The position numbers were made by a program, and so were the translations under genes. A DNA stretch of 64,000 bases from Flavobacteriales bacterium. GTDB taxonomy: Bacteria > Bacteroidota > Bacteroidia > Flavobacteriales_F > PHOS-HE28. The notes below the pieces were generated by a model that had not been told where the DNA came from, searched no databases, and saw only the letters and a list, made by a program, of their open reading frames with translations. The stretch spans positions 124,001 to 188,000 of the forward strand of contig JADJDP010000003.1 of the NCBI GenBank assembly GCA_016702645.1. The letters run 5' to 3'. The stretch's first letter is position 1. Every line of letters begins with the position of its first letter. Below, in pieces: positions 26,301 to 34,850 of this stretch.

Positions 26301-28138
26301 GTCCCGGCGAAGTCCGCTCTTTGTACCCAGGTGTTCCCCGCCGGGTCATAGGCCCAGAAGTCGTTGGTGTTGGACGGGTCGAAGCCTGTGCCTATGAAGC
26401 CGAACGGACCGGTCGCCAGTTCCATGGAGAATCCGGCGGCCTGGTATCGCGCGGTTCCGCCGAAGTCGGCCATCTGGGTCCAGCTGGAAGTCACCGGGTC
26501 GAAGCGCCAGAAGTCGTTCAGCAGGTTGTTGCTGGCATCGGCACCCGTACCGATATACCCATAACCGCCCATGGAGAAGGCCACGGCACTTGTACGGCCG
26601 GTGCTCAGGTTCACATCCTGCGACCAATCATTGTCCTGCGTGTCACAAATGCCATCCCCATCGTTGTCCGGGCCGGAAATGCCGCCGCCGCATACGCACC
26701 CGGCCAGGATCTCACCTACAGTGCAGGGATCGCCATCGTTGCAGGGGTAGCCGTTCTGGCCGGGGGTGTTCGGGCAGTCATCCTGAACGTCGCAGACGCC
26801 ATCGCCATCACTGTCGGGCAACGCTGATCCGCTACCGCAAACGCAGTTGGTCAGGAATTCACCTGTTGTGCATGGGTTGCCATCGTTGCACGTTTGGCCG
26901 TCGGTGGTGTTGTTGCAGGGATCGTTGGCATCGCAAGTGCCGTCGTTGTCCGTATCAGCGAATGTTCCGGCGCACAGGCAGTTGGTCACAATGTCGTTGA
27001 TCGTGCAAGGGTCACCATCATCGCATGCAAGACCATTGCTCAAGTTCGGAAGGAAGGGACAGGGGTCGATGGCATCGCATAGTGCATCACCATCATTGTT
27101 CGGTCCCGTGATGCCTGCGCATGTGCAGAAGAACGTAAGCGAGTCGTTCGTTGTGCATGCATCACCATCATCGCATGGAGCACCGACCGTACAAATGCCT
27201 TGGGAGTAACTCCACCAATCGGTGAAATGTGCATCATTGGTTCCGGTGCCCAAGCCGAAATAGGCCGTGCTGCCCGTTGAAATGGCCAGCGCAGTCCTGC
27301 ATGGTGATCCTGGCATATCGACCCCTCTGGTCCAGGAATCGGCTATTGGTTCATAGGCCCACAGATCGCTGAGATCGGCATCATTGATATTCATGCCTCC
27401 GCACAGGAAGCCTACGTTGCCTATCGCGAACCCTGCTGATCCGATGAGCGCATCACCAGGAAAATCCGCGCGTTGGATCCAAGTGTCCGAGAGTGGGGCG
27501 TAGCGCCATACATGCTGGTGACCCGGCAGGTCCCACATGATCATGTATCCCATGGCTCCAACTACGAAGGATGCCCCACCGCTGCTAAGGAAAATGTCCC
27601 CGTAGTCCGCGCGTTGGGTCCATGTGTCAACCGTCGCATCATACTCCCAGAAATCCGAGATATTGCCGAGAAGATTGTCGCTCGTTCCGTAGCCGATGTA
27701 TCCTTTTGACCCGATCGCGAATCCGAGCGCCTTCAGCCGCCCGCCCGCACCCACAGGCGCTCTTACGGTCCATGTGTTGTTCGTGGGGTCGTACTCCCAA
27801 AAGTCGTCCAGTCCGGGATCATTGTTCCCAACGCTTCCGCAACCCGCGTAGCCTTTGTTCCCAAGGGAGAATGCTGAAGCATACTGCCGAAGCCCCCCAC
27901 CGAAGTCCGCTTTCTGGGACCAACTGTCCGTGGACGTGTCGTATTGCCAGAAGTCCTCGTTCGCTCCATCCGTGTTCCGTCCGGTACCGAGATAGATCGA
28001 ACCACCGATGGAGAAGCCGATCGCACCTTCTCTTCCGAGAGCGGGGAAGTCCGATCGCTGGGTCCATGTTTGCGCTAGTACTGCCTGCATTGCAAATGCA
28101 AGGATCAAGAACCAAAGGGTTTTCAAATAGGTCTTCAT
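23375..28138 (-). CDS. Giant secreted Kelch / thrombospondin-type-3-like protein with T9SS sorting domain
   Basis: The 1587-residue protein has a signal peptide (to about residue 22, ...AVLAQ) and a first Kelch beta-propeller (about 23-310; repeated WTQRADF and GYIGTG units). A Cys/Asp-rich block of TSP3-like calcium motifs (DNDGVCD, DSDGDGVCDVQDDC) follows, then a second propeller (about 505-800), a further TSP3-like block with recent duplication, a C-terminal beta-rich region and a type A sorting domain (LYPNPNNGEQLFLSIDQV... to the end). It is expected on the cell surface or in the medium; adhesion is plausible. It follows the DUF4907 gene after 18 bp. A REP-like half-site is translated as SSFGSAQDGS just before the sorting domain. 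Confidence 0.88.
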   Translation of the reverse strand: MKTYLKTLWFLILAFAMQAVLAQTWTQRSDFPALGREGAIGFSIGGSIYLGTGRNTDGANEDFWQYDTSTDSWSQKADFGGGLRQYASAFSLGNKGYAGCGSVGNNDPGLDDFWEYDPTNNTWTVRAPVGAGGRLKALGFAIGSKGYIGYGTSDNLLGNISDFWEYDATVDTWTQRADYGDIFLSSGGASFVVGAMGYMIMWDLPGHQHVWRYAPLSDTWIQRADFPGDALIGSAGFAIGNVGFLCGGMNINDADLSDLWAYEPIADSWTRGVDMPGSPCRTALAISTGSTAYFGLGTGTNDAHFTDWWSYSQGICTVGAPCDDGDACTTNDSLTFFCTCAGITGPNNDGDALCDAIDPCPFLPNLSNGLACDDGDPCTINDIVTNCLCAGTFADTDNDGTCDANDPCNNTTDGQTCNDGNPCTTGEFLTNCVCGSGSALPDSDGDGVCDVQDDCPNTPGQNGYPCNDGDPCTVGEILAGCVCGGGISGPDNDGDGICDTQDNDWSQDVNLSTGRTSAVAFSMGGYGYIGTGADASNNLLNDFWRFDPVTSSWTQMADFGGTARYQAAGFSMELATGPFGFIGTGFDPSNTNDFWAYDPAGNTWVQRADFAGTARGAAVGFSTGTSLDTLGFIGTGYGNAPLNDLWAYDPDADSWTQVSSLPTSGRYLATAFSTGSLGYVTTGSLDGAPQQDLWQYDPNTDTWTSLAALPGEARSGAVAFALDGKGYVGTGFGNDLLRDLWRYDPTTDSWARRTDMPGYGRNSAVAFAAGNFGFIGTGYDGFTALNDLWRFTPDGCIVGASCDDGDACTVNDVFDASCTCVGTFTDSDNDGVCDPNDSCPNQAPGPGDVFTDAIVIDEPQESGTTSCYSNAFSTSSAPGSASASDARDVFLALPTTACTEHLSINADLSSEGILHLLDLNGEELAVASGTAPSIVDFPTDPGATYHIVIEATDPQQNLAFALFWSLDEPDADNDGVCDPNDPCPLLANLANGNACDDGNACTINDVVANCACTGTTSPDADNDGLCDATDPCPLLANLVNGNTCDDGNACTMNDVVANCACAGTTSPDSDGDGSCDAIDNCPNTTGQIGAPCTDNNANTINDTVNGACVCVGTPVIVCTNDLELVFQSDGTSIIAWALHEQGSGVVVQSGGGQYPASPNYLVTTCLPNGDYYLVVSDDGCNGITNGGYILRTVSGAMLIDDRNNFLGGCTSQIAGGEGFTLPVGADRLLFTSCDKLDWRNNEYIVTTDNAAVTAVWNSFPSGSTQRATSGYEMWWYNPNGGYTFRRFQSHTTNNGMTANAIRACHFKVNSWSSNQLLNGVLYNVKVRSRVIGANASWGPACRFVLDPVRAQCPLTHLMDMPGNQYLSCGATRAVGSGAANLVHARVATRVVNNVSTNANKYQFRFRIVNEGVSIVKTSNAGQYWVNTTGLTACKEYEVDVRASFDNGATYCNTFAASNPYAPSWGRLCTLNTSGCPSGNGGGQNMAVDGSSFGSAQDGSPRQLVLYPNPNNGEQLFLSIDQVKEGVNKVNVDIYDSFGKRVSASTMAVTDGHVNTVLDLNGKLAAGMYVVNITAGNDTYTERLVIQP
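23649..23668. repeat. REP-like half-site inside the Kelch gene
   Basis: The 20-bp TCCTGAGCGGAGCCGAAGGA shares the CTGAGC-N3-GCCGAAG core with the inverted repeat at 53521-53588. It is read in frame and gives the out-of-place peptide SSFGSAQDGS between the Cys-rich region and the sorting domain. Confidence 0.65.
24893..25186 (-). repeat. 147-bp tandem duplication inside the Kelch gene
   Basis: Two adjacent 49-codon units (25186-25040 and 25039-24893) encode LLANLANGNACDDG... and LLANLVNGNTCDDG..., each ending in a D/N-rich calcium-type motif and DPCP/DNCP. High similarity at DNA and protein level indicates recent duplication of one TSP3-like module. Confidence 0.8.
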
Positions 28139-28156
28139 GTTTCTCGTATTTCAGCG

Positions 28157-28534
28157 TTACAGCCCGAGGGCCTTCAGTTCGTTTTGGGATACGGTGGGCG
28201 GCATCTCGCCGCGCTGGATCTTTTCGATCACCAGTGCGCTGAGCTTTTCCGCCTGCTCACGTTTTGGGCAACCGTTGTTACCGGGGCGGCCGGGCACATT
28301 GGTCTGGCGCACGAAGAGCGCACCATCAGAAAGCACTTCGTAGCCGAAGGTGCCGTTGGGCGCTTCGATGATGCGGGCGGTGAGCTTCGCCTCGCTATGC
28401 GCGTTCGCGGCTGGGAAGGCCACGGAAGTCGCGCTGGCCGCTTCTTGGTGTTGGGCAAATGCGCTTCCGCTGGCGGCTATGAGCAGGGCCGCGATCAACG
28501 ACCGGACGAGGGATGGATCGTGTTGCTTCCGCAT
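28157..28534 (-). CDS. DUF4907-domain exported protein
   Basis: The 125-residue protein has a signal peptide (RSLIAALLIAASGSAFA, cleavage near residue 27) and a DUF4907 domain recognisable by FGYEVLSDGALFVRQTNVPG, PGNNGC...REQAEKLSALVIEKIQRGEMPPTVS and ELKALGL. The domain is small, secreted or periplasmic, and of unknown function. In Bacteroidota it commonly sits beside a Kelch protein, as here (18 bp upstream of the Kelch start), so the two probably form one operon and act together at the cell surface. Confidence 0.85.
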   Translation of the reverse strand: MRKQHDPSLVRSLIAALLIAASGSAFAQHQEAASATSVAFPAANAHSEAKLTARIIEAPNGTFGYEVLSDGALFVRQTNVPGRPGNNGCPKREQAEKLSALVIEKIQRGEMPPTVSQNELKALGL

Positions 28535-28541
28535 GATGGCA

Positions 28542-28549
28542 CAAGGCTA
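28542..28549 (-). promoter_or_regulatory. Candidate -7 box of the DUF4907-Kelch operon
   Basis: TAGCCTTG on the minus strand, one mismatch to TAnnTTTG, 7 bp upstream of the start at 28534. No clear -33 element was seen. Confidence 0.4.
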
Positions 28550-28593
28550 TCCGGGTGGGAGCAGGGTCTCAATCGCATGATAGTGGGGGGAGG

Positions 28594-28683
28594 GAACCGC
28601 AAAACCGAAGAACAGGGAATGCAGAACAGCCGAAGTGAGTGCGTTCGCACTTCTACATTCTGCGGTTCAACGTTTTACGGTTC
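28594..28683. repeat. Long imperfect hairpin abutting the response regulator stop
   Basis: Outer arms GAACCGCAAAAC (from 28594) and GTTTTACGGTTC (to 28683), middle arms GCAGAA/TTCTGC, and an inner GTGCG-TT-CGCAC hairpin. It begins on the base next to the stop codon of the regulator gene and is likely its transcription terminator. Its arms have the AAC/GTT-rich character of the other long hairpins in this window. Confidence 0.7.
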
Positions 28684-29313
28684 TTACCGATCGAACACCT
28701 TGTTCAACGCGTCCGTCCGGCTCTGCACCTGCAATTTGGTGTAGATGTCCCGGATGTAGCTGCGCACCGTATCGATGCTCAGGGACATGCGCTCGGCGAT
28801 CTCCTTGTAGCGGTATCCGCCTGCGAGCTGGTCCAGCACTTCACGCTCACGCTTGGTGAGACTTTCCAGAAGCGCGGCGTTGTTCTTCTTGCGCGGTACG
28901 CTGCTCACCACCATGCGGGCGATATGCAAGCTCATGGGCGATCCGCCGCTGTGGATCTCGTGGATGGAGCGCACGATCTGCTCCGGCTCGGCGCTCTTCA
29001 ACAGATATCCCGTGGCGCCTGCGCACAGCGCGTTGAAGACGTTCTCGTTGTCCTCGAAGATGGTGCACACGAGGTATTGCGTCTGTGTTCGCCTTGGCTT
29101 GCAGGCCGTGATGCACTCGATGCCGCTCTGTCCGGGCAGGTTGATGTCCATCAGCACCACGTCCAAACCTTCCAGCCCGGTAGTGCGTGCCATGAACTCT
29201 TCGGCGCTGCCGTAGCTGCCCATCCACTTCAGGTCGCCCTCGCCCTGCACTACGCGCTCGAGTGAAGCGCGGAGTACGGGATCATCTTCGACGATGGCGA
29301 CACGGATCGGCAT
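28684..29313 (-). CDS. NarL/LuxR-type response regulator
   Basis: The 209-residue protein has a receiver domain (residues 1-120; acidic pocket EDD at 9-11, phospho-acceptor Asp56 in VVLMDINLPG, Thr in VCTIFED, Lys in YLLKSAE) and a C-terminal LuxR helix-turn-helix (LTKREREVLDQLAGGYRYKEIAERM...SIDTVRSYIRDIYTKL). It binds DNA when phosphorylated. The kinase gene ends upstream with a gap of 56 bp, so the kinase at 29370 is its probable partner. A TAGCTTTG box in that gap suggests an additional promoter. Confidence 0.92.
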   Translation of the reverse strand: MPIRVAIVEDDPVLRASLERVVQGEGDLKWMGSYGSAEEFMARTTGLEGLDVVLMDINLPGQSGIECITACKPRRTQTQYLVCTIFEDNENVFNALCAGATGYLLKSAEPEQIVRSIHEIHSGGSPMSLHIARMVVSSVPRKKNNAALLESLTKREREVLDQLAGGYRYKEIAERMSLSIDTVRSYIRDIYTKLQVQSRTDALNKVFDR

Positions 29314-29347
29314 GATGGTGCCGCGGATGTTGGAGCGGGCGGCGGGA

Positions 29348-29355
29348 CAAAGCTA
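29348..29355 (-). promoter_or_regulatory. -7 box upstream of the response regulator
   Basis: TAGCTTTG on the minus strand fits TAnnTTTG exactly, 34 bp upstream of the start at 29313, in the gap after the kinase gene. Confidence 0.45.
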
Positions 29356-29369
29356 TCGGGTGGGCAAGC

Positions 29370-32300
29370 TCAGGGGTCCCGCATGAAAGTGGGTGAAGGG
29401 AGCGGCACGTGCAGGGCGTAGCGTGTGCCCTGCGCATCGCTGGTCACGTTCAGCGTGCCCCCGATGGACCCGCTCCGCTTGCGCAAATTGCCCAGCCCGT
29501 TGCCGCGCGATCGTTCCGCTGATGTGTCGAAACCGGCACCATCATCTTCGACGTGCAGCGCCAGCTCACGCGTTCCGATGCGCAGCTTCACCGAGATGGT
29601 GCGGGCACCTGCGTGCTTCAACGCGTTGCTCACCGTCTCCTTCAGGATCATCACCACGTTGCGCTTGATGTCGGGCGGGATGTCCCGTTGTTCCATGCCG
29701 GCCTCTACGGACAGGTCCGCTTTCAGCGCCACGCTGAGTTCTTCGAACTGGCGGCCGAGCAGGTCGCGCACGAAGGCCACGAAGTGTTCCGCGTCATCGT
29801 TCTTCGGGTCCACCGTCCAGACGATCTCGCTCAACTGGCCGATCAGTTCCGTGCTCGCGTGGGCGATGCTGCTGGCCAGGCGCTCCTTCTCAATGCCGGT
29901 CTCCTTCCGGCTGTTCATCTCCCGCGAGAGCATGGTGATGCGCGTGAGCCCGCTGCCGATGTCGTCGTGGATGTCCCGGGCGATGCGCGTTCGTATGGCA
30001 CCGATCTCGCGTTCACGCTCCAACGCGGCGATGCGTTCGTGGTAGCGGAGCTGCAGGATGTAGCGCGAGAGGAAGAACACGGCTCCCCCGGAGACCAATG
30101 CCACGAGGACCCTGAACCACCACGTCTGCCACCACGCGGGAACGATGGTGAAGGAGAACCCCGTTCCCAGGGCGCTCTGCTCCTTTCCCGCGATACGCAC
30201 GTGGAAGGTGTACTCGCCCGGCGGCAGCCCCACATAGCTCGCGCTGCGGTTGAAGCCCTGGTCCACCCAACCCCCGTTGTGCCCGTCGAGCTTCACTTCG
30301 TAGTGCAGCGCGTCAGCGTGCAGCAGGGCGATGGGCGCGTAGTTGATGGTGACCGAATTGCTGTCGTGCGGGAGAACGAGCACCGACAGCGGCCCCAAGT
30401 CGCGTGCAACGCCTCGCACAGCGACCGATCGGATGTACAGGCCGCTCACCTTGGCCGGGCGCGCGAAGGTATTGGCGTTGAATCGGGCGCCCGAGGAATT
30501 CCACGCGAACATGCAGCCGTCATGGTCCGGTATGATGGACGCCACGGACGACATGCCCAGCCCGTCGATGGGGCCGATGTGCTGGAAGGAATGATCGCCC
30601 GCACGGAAAAGCACAAGGCCGGTATACGTGGCGATCCAGATGTTCCCGAGCGAGTCAGCAGCGGCATCGCCGAAACCGTTCGTACGGTCCTGGTCGTCCA
30701 CGTAGGTGGCCACATAGCGCAGGGAGTCGCCTTGATACCGCAACTCCACGATCCCTTCGTTGTTGGTCACCGCGAACAGCATGCTGTCGCAACGGGTGAT
30801 CAGGGTGTTGATGTTCGTGAGTTGACTGCCTCGTGTTCCGTACTCCATCAGATCGGCCAACTTCATCGTGCTTGTATCCAACACGCCAACGCCACCTGTT
30901 TCATAGGTCACAGCAAGATGCTCCCTGCCGAATTCCGTGACGGTCCTATAGGCGCGCCGGATAGCGGGGGCCGATCTCCTGACCCGTGGGACCACCAATT
31001 CGGTGTGCGCATCGCTTGGCCGGTAATGCAGAAGTCCTTGTCCGTTGAAGGCCATCCACACCGAACCGTTCGTGTCCTCCACGATCGAAAGGATGCCGAT
31101 AGGAACGCGCGGCAGGCCTTCCACGTCCTGGAAGTGCTCTCGTGAAAGCGCGCGTGTGGTGGGATGGTACATGAACAGCCCGCTCGTTGTCCCCACGAGC
31201 ACGTCGCCTTCGCGGGTCTGCAGGATGCTCATCGGCTCGAACCGGTGCTCTTCCGAATACGGCAGGGGCAGCGAGTCCAGCGGTTCACCCTCCACGCCCA
31301 ATTTGAAGAGCATCCGGTTCGCGTATTGTTTTGCTCCCCAATAGCCGGGATGATCGCTGGCTGTGCAGAGCAATTGTGCCGAGGGCGACCACTTCCGGTA
31401 GTCAGCAGCACGCGGGGGCAGCGTGAATAGGCCGTTGAATGTGCCCACCCAGATGCGGTCATCCTCGTCCTGCATCAGTGCGTTGCCGATGGACTCGAAT
31501 GTTCCTGTACCCCATTCCAGCGTGCTGAGCGGCGCGCTGAACGTCCGCGACCGTGTATCGAAGTCGCGCAGTTCCTCGTCGATGGCGACCAGCAAGTGTC
31601 CGCTCGTTCTCGGCAGCATTGCCCAGACGATGTTCTTCAAGTCCACCGGACCCTCTTTGGTGATCATGTAATTCCGGCTCTCCCCGGTGCGCTTGTCGAA
31701 ATGAATGAGGCCAGCGCCGCGCGAGCCCAGCCACAGGGTGTTGGGATCCTGCGGGTCTTGGATCAAACGTGCGAGATGCACGCCTTGCCGCGCATCATGC
31801 GCGGTAATGGTGGTCGTGTAGGATTCCAGTTGGTGGCCCGATGGGTCCAGCCGATAGAGCATGATGCGATCGGTGAACCATACGATGCCTTCCGCATCCC
31901 GGGTTACGCCCATGGTGAAGGGGTGGGTCTCCCCGTCGGGCAACACGTCGTGCAATTCCTGCCACGTGAGGAACAAGCCCGATGTCGCATCGTAACGCGC
32001 AAGCCCGTTGGCCACGCAGGTCAGCCAGATCCCGTCTTCGCGGTCGATGAAGAGATCCAAGGCATCGTATCTGGGGAAGCGTTCACCATGATCGGAGAGC
32101 GCTTTTCTCGCGAAGGGAAGGGACGACGACCTTCCTCCGAGGTGCGGATCGAACACGCCCACGCCGCCGAAGCAGGAGACCCAGATCATGCCCCGCCCGT
32201 CCATCACCAGGTCCCGCACGAAGTTCCCGGGCAGGCTCGTGCTGTCGCCGGGTATGTTGCGGTACACGTCCACATTCACGCCATCATAGCGGCACAACCC

Positions 32301-32471
32301 ATTGTCCGTGCCTATCCATAGCGCGCCATCGTGGTCCTTCTCCAAGCAACGGATCGCGGCGATCGGCAGGCCCTTGATGTCGAGGTGGACGAGCTCGGAC
32401 GAAGTAGGCACTTGCGCCCAAGCCAACGCTGCGAGCAGAATGGTCGCGAGGGCGGTGGTTGTTCTCTTCAC
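29370..32471 (-). CDS. Propeller-type sensor histidine kinase (Reg_prop / Y_Y_Y / HisKA_3)
   Basis: The 1033-residue protein starts at GTG 32471, which gives a good signal peptide (VKRTTTALATILLAALAWAQ); a TTG 36 bp upstream is an alternative. A large periplasmic two-propeller sensor follows, with WIGTDNGLCRYDG, IWVGTFNGLFTL and IWIATYTGLVLF as Reg_prop units. Then come a Y_Y_Y domain (YEVKLDGHNGGWVDQGFN... GEYTFHVRIAG), one TM, a HisKA_3 domain with phospho-acceptor His835 (RDIHDDIGSGL) and HATPase_c (ETVSNALKHAG; DDGAGFD). It lacks the AraC/receiver fusion of hybrid systems and pairs with the LuxR-type regulator downstream. The ligand is unknown; related sensors detect carbohydrates. Confidence 0.88.
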   Translation of the reverse strand: MKRTTTALATILLAALAWAQVPTSSELVHLDIKGLPIAAIRCLEKDHDGALWIGTDNGLCRYDGVNVDVYRNIPGDSTSLPGNFVRDLVMDGRGMIWVSCFGGVGVFDPHLGGRSSSLPFARKALSDHGERFPRYDALDLFIDREDGIWLTCVANGLARYDATSGLFLTWQELHDVLPDGETHPFTMGVTRDAEGIVWFTDRIMLYRLDPSGHQLESYTTTITAHDARQGVHLARLIQDPQDPNTLWLGSRGAGLIHFDKRTGESRNYMITKEGPVDLKNIVWAMLPRTSGHLLVAIDEELRDFDTRSRTFSAPLSTLEWGTGTFESIGNALMQDEDDRIWVGTFNGLFTLPPRAADYRKWSPSAQLLCTASDHPGYWGAKQYANRMLFKLGVEGEPLDSLPLPYSEEHRFEPMSILQTREGDVLVGTTSGLFMYHPTTRALSREHFQDVEGLPRVPIGILSIVEDTNGSVWMAFNGQGLLHYRPSDAHTELVVPRVRRSAPAIRRAYRTVTEFGREHLAVTYETGGVGVLDTSTMKLADLMEYGTRGSQLTNINTLITRCDSMLFAVTNNEGIVELRYQGDSLRYVATYVDDQDRTNGFGDAAADSLGNIWIATYTGLVLFRAGDHSFQHIGPIDGLGMSSVASIIPDHDGCMFAWNSSGARFNANTFARPAKVSGLYIRSVAVRGVARDLGPLSVLVLPHDSNSVTINYAPIALLHADALHYEVKLDGHNGGWVDQGFNRSASYVGLPPGEYTFHVRIAGKEQSALGTGFSFTIVPAWWQTWWFRVLVALVSGGAVFFLSRYILQLRYHERIAALEREREIGAIRTRIARDIHDDIGSGLTRITMLSREMNSRKETGIEKERLASSIAHASTELIGQLSEIVWTVDPKNDDAEHFVAFVRDLLGRQFEELSVALKADLSVEAGMEQRDIPPDIKRNVVMILKETVSNALKHAGARTISVKLRIGTRELALHVEDDGAGFDTSAERSRGNGLGNLRKRSGSIGGTLNVTSDAQGTRYALHVPLPSPTFMRDP

Positions 32472-32645
32472 AGGATCGGGGCAACCCCGGCTCGGCGGTC
32501 GGGGCAAGCCAGCAGCGGGCCGAGGACAAAGATGATCGACCGCTGCCTATGGGCACCATTGCACCAACGAGGCGGTGAACGATCCAAAGGGAGCACGGTC
32601 CGTGATGCTCCGCGCGGTGCGTTCGCCTAGTTCGCTGGAATGCGG

Positions 32646-32677
32646 AAGGGCCGCGATGCACATGCATCGCGGCCCTT
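32646..32677 (-). terminator. Perfect 15-bp hairpin downstream of a gene remnant
   Basis: AAGGGCCGCGATGCA (32646-32660) and TGCATCGCGGCCCTT (32663-32677) are exact complements around CA. It lies 22 bp past the end of the sorting-domain remnant on the minus strand, so it is probably the terminator of the lost gene. Confidence 0.75.
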
Positions 32678-32698
32678 CGTTGGGACAGGTTTATTCGC

Positions 32699-32924
32699 TT
32701 ACGGCTGGATCACCAGACGCTCGGTATAGGTGTCTTCGCCAGCGGTGATGCTCACCACGTACATGCCAGCAGCTAGTTCACCCCTCAGGTCGATGACCGT
32801 GTTGACGAGGCCCTCGCTCACCGCGATGGTGTTTGCGCTCACGCGTTTGCCGAAGGTGTCGTAGATATCCATGTTCACCTTCTCCACACCCGCCTGGATC
32901 ATGTCGATGCTCAGGAAGAGCTGC
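32699..32924 (-). pseudogene. Remnant of a T9SS cargo gene (sorting domain only)
   Basis: About 75 codons remain, from QLFLSIDMIQAGVEKVNMDIYD to the stop. They closely match the last 75 residues of the Kelch protein at 23375, including GKRVSA, ELAAGMYVV and DTYTERLVIQP. Upstream of about 32924 similarity stops abruptly and no signal peptide or cargo is present. It is the tail of a deleted gene that still keeps its terminator. An internal ATG (32902) opens a 67-residue frame, but export without a signal peptide is not expected. Confidence 0.85.
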
Positions 32925-32970
32925 CTGCGCTATGCCGACCACCTGCGCTTGGACGTGAAAGCAGGCTTCC

Positions 32971-33147
32971 GACCACTACATGCAAATGAATTGCCTGTTC
33001 TTGCGTCCTGAAGTGCGCAACAAGGGTATCGGCCGTGAACTGATGAAGGCCATTGCACTGGAAGCGCTCGCGCAGGGCGTTGTACGTATGCAATGGCAAA
33101 CACCATCGTTCAATGTGGATGCCGTGCGCTTGCGCGATCGTATGGGA
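32971..33147 (+). pseudogene. Remnant of a GNAT acetyltransferase gene
   Basis: The fragment encodes DHYMQMNCLFLRPEVRNKG and continues to FNVDAVRLRDRMG, nearly identical to the middle and late part of the intact GNAT at 42158 (DHYMHMDCLFLRPEARNKG...FNVDAVRFYDRLG). The first half and the last residues are missing. The frame remains open to 33273 but the sequence after about 33147 has no GNAT similarity. It lies back-to-back with the sorting-domain remnant, which marks a deletion/rearrangement scar. Confidence 0.85.
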
Positions 33148-33215
33148 TCATGGCGCTTGGTTCCAGCATCACATCGGGGACGATGCGGGGATGTGAACGA
33201 TCACCACCGAAAACG

Positions 33216-33247
33216 CAGGAACCCCGATCATTTGACCGGGGTTCCTG
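33216..33247 (-). terminator. Terminator hairpin of the ELWxxDGT gene
   Basis: CAGGAACCCCG (33216-33226) pairs with CGGGGTTCCTG (33237-33247) around a 10-nt loop. It lies 16 bp past the frame-restored stop at 33263, which supports that restored stop rather than the premature one at 33312. Confidence 0.75.
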
Positions 33248-33262
33248 CTGCGTCAGTGCTGC

Positions 33263-34748
33263 TCAGGCTTTGACTATCCTCCGGCTCCAGCGCCGATCGC
33301 CCAGTTGCAGGTCAAGCAGGTAAGTGCCTGGAGCAACCGCACCAAGCTGCACCACATACTGCCCTGATCCGTTGGCCGTGATCGGTCCCAACACGACGAT
33401 GGTCCTGCCCAGCATCACGTACGATCACCGTCGCGGGTCCGGCGGATGCTGCGCCGATGTCGATCCAGAACTCGTCCGTGGCCGGGTTCGGGTAGAGTTG
33501 GATATTGTCCTCGGTGTGTTCTGGGCTCCCTGTCGGGAGGCTCAACGTGTAGAGTTCCTGGCCCACGGCGGTCGTGTAATTCGCCCGGAAGAACAGGTCG
33601 CCATTGCAGCTCATCATTGCGGTTGCGTTCGAGAACGGTGAAATGACATCGCTGCCCGGGAAGAGGATCTCGCTGGTGCCGGGGGCGGTCCCATCCGTGC
33701 GCCAGAGCTGCCGATTTCCGGCTCCCAAAGCGGTGAAGTACAAGGCCCCATCGTGACTGCAGATGTGGTCCGGGTTGGTGTAACCGAAGGTTGGCAAGGA
33801 CACCGTTCCGGACTGCGTTCCATCGCTTTGCCAGATCAATGCGGTGCTGCTGCCCGCCGTGGGGAACGCGCGCAGGTGCAGTTGCCCATTGTGCTCGATA
33901 AGGTAGGAGGGCAAACTGGAGTTGGTGCCGGGATAGATGTCCCTGACCAGGCCCGTACCGGCCTCGGTACCATCGGTCACCCACAGTTCATCGCCGGTGG
34001 CGCTGGTTCCAGCGCGGAAGAACACGAGGCCACCGGCCGCGGTGAAGAGCGACGGGGTGGTACCCGGGCTTCCGTTGCCGGGAACAGTTTCCGCGATCAT
34101 GTGCGTTCCCGCCAAGGTGCCGTCGCAGATCCATGGCTCCGGGCCGTTGGTGCCATCAAAGGCCTCGAAGTACAGCTGGCCATCAAAGGCCAGCGGGTCA
34201 TCGACACCGCTGTTGGTTGCACCCGGATAGATGTCCAGGAAGAGCTGCGTACCAGCCGCCGTGCCATCGGTGCTCCACAATTCCGCGCCATGCGCGGCAT
34301 CACGTCCACGGAAGAAGATGCGATCACCGAGCACCGCGAATTCCGCCCAATCGATGAGGCCAGCGACATCGGCAATGCTCAGCACCACTTGGGTGCCAGC
34401 CTCCGTGCCGTCGGTGCGCCATAGCTGCAAGCCGTTTATCCCATCCGTTGCGGTGAAGTGGTGCATGCCGTTGAACATCATGAAGTTCGACGGATTCCCG
34501 TGCCCAGCGCCCGCATTGAGGTCCTTGACCATGACAGTGCCGGCTTCTGTTCCATCCGACTTCCAGAGCTCAATACCATTCACACCATCGGTAGCGCTGA
34601 AATAGAACCCACTTCCGAAACAGGTGAGGAATACCACATTTGAAGTGCCGGTCGGATTGATGTCCTTGATCAACGTGGGTACTTGCGCGGGGGAGGTCGT
34701 GGCAAGTGCGGTGGCGCAGGTCAAAAGGGTAAGGGTTCGAGCTCGCAT
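33263..34748 (-). CDS. ELWxxDGT-repeat secreted protein with T9SS sorting domain, apparent frameshift near the end
   Basis: The restored product is about 495 residues. It has a signal peptide (to about residue 21), then at least seven ELWxxDGTxxGT repeats (IELWKSDGTEAGT, LQLWRTDGTEAGT, AELWSTDGTAAGT and others) forming a propeller-like fold, and a C-terminal sorting domain (LYPNPATDEFWIDIG). The last part breaks at about 33413-33417: two bases seem to be missing after VIVRD. In the restored frame the tail reads MLGRTIVVLGPITANG and APGTYLLDLQLGDRR, ending IVKA at 33263, just before the terminator. The role is unknown; it is a typical T9SS surface or secreted protein. Confidence 0.82.
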
Positions 34749-34850
34749 GGGATGTGGTGTTTGGTTACTGCATACTATCGGGAAAGGTCGGAAATGTGAA
34801 CGATCGCTGACAACGAGGCCTGGACCTCAGCTTATCGCCGGTCGGAGCGG

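Noticed and set aside
24800..27200. Regularly spaced repeats that might suggest a CRISPR array
   Set aside because: They are coding repeats of Cys/Asp-rich modules in the Kelch protein, with spacing and divergence of protein repeats, and no cas genes nearby.
29553..31145. 530-residue plus-strand frame over the sensor kinase
   Set aside because: It is antisense to the Reg_prop kinase; no motif, signal peptide or promoter supports it.
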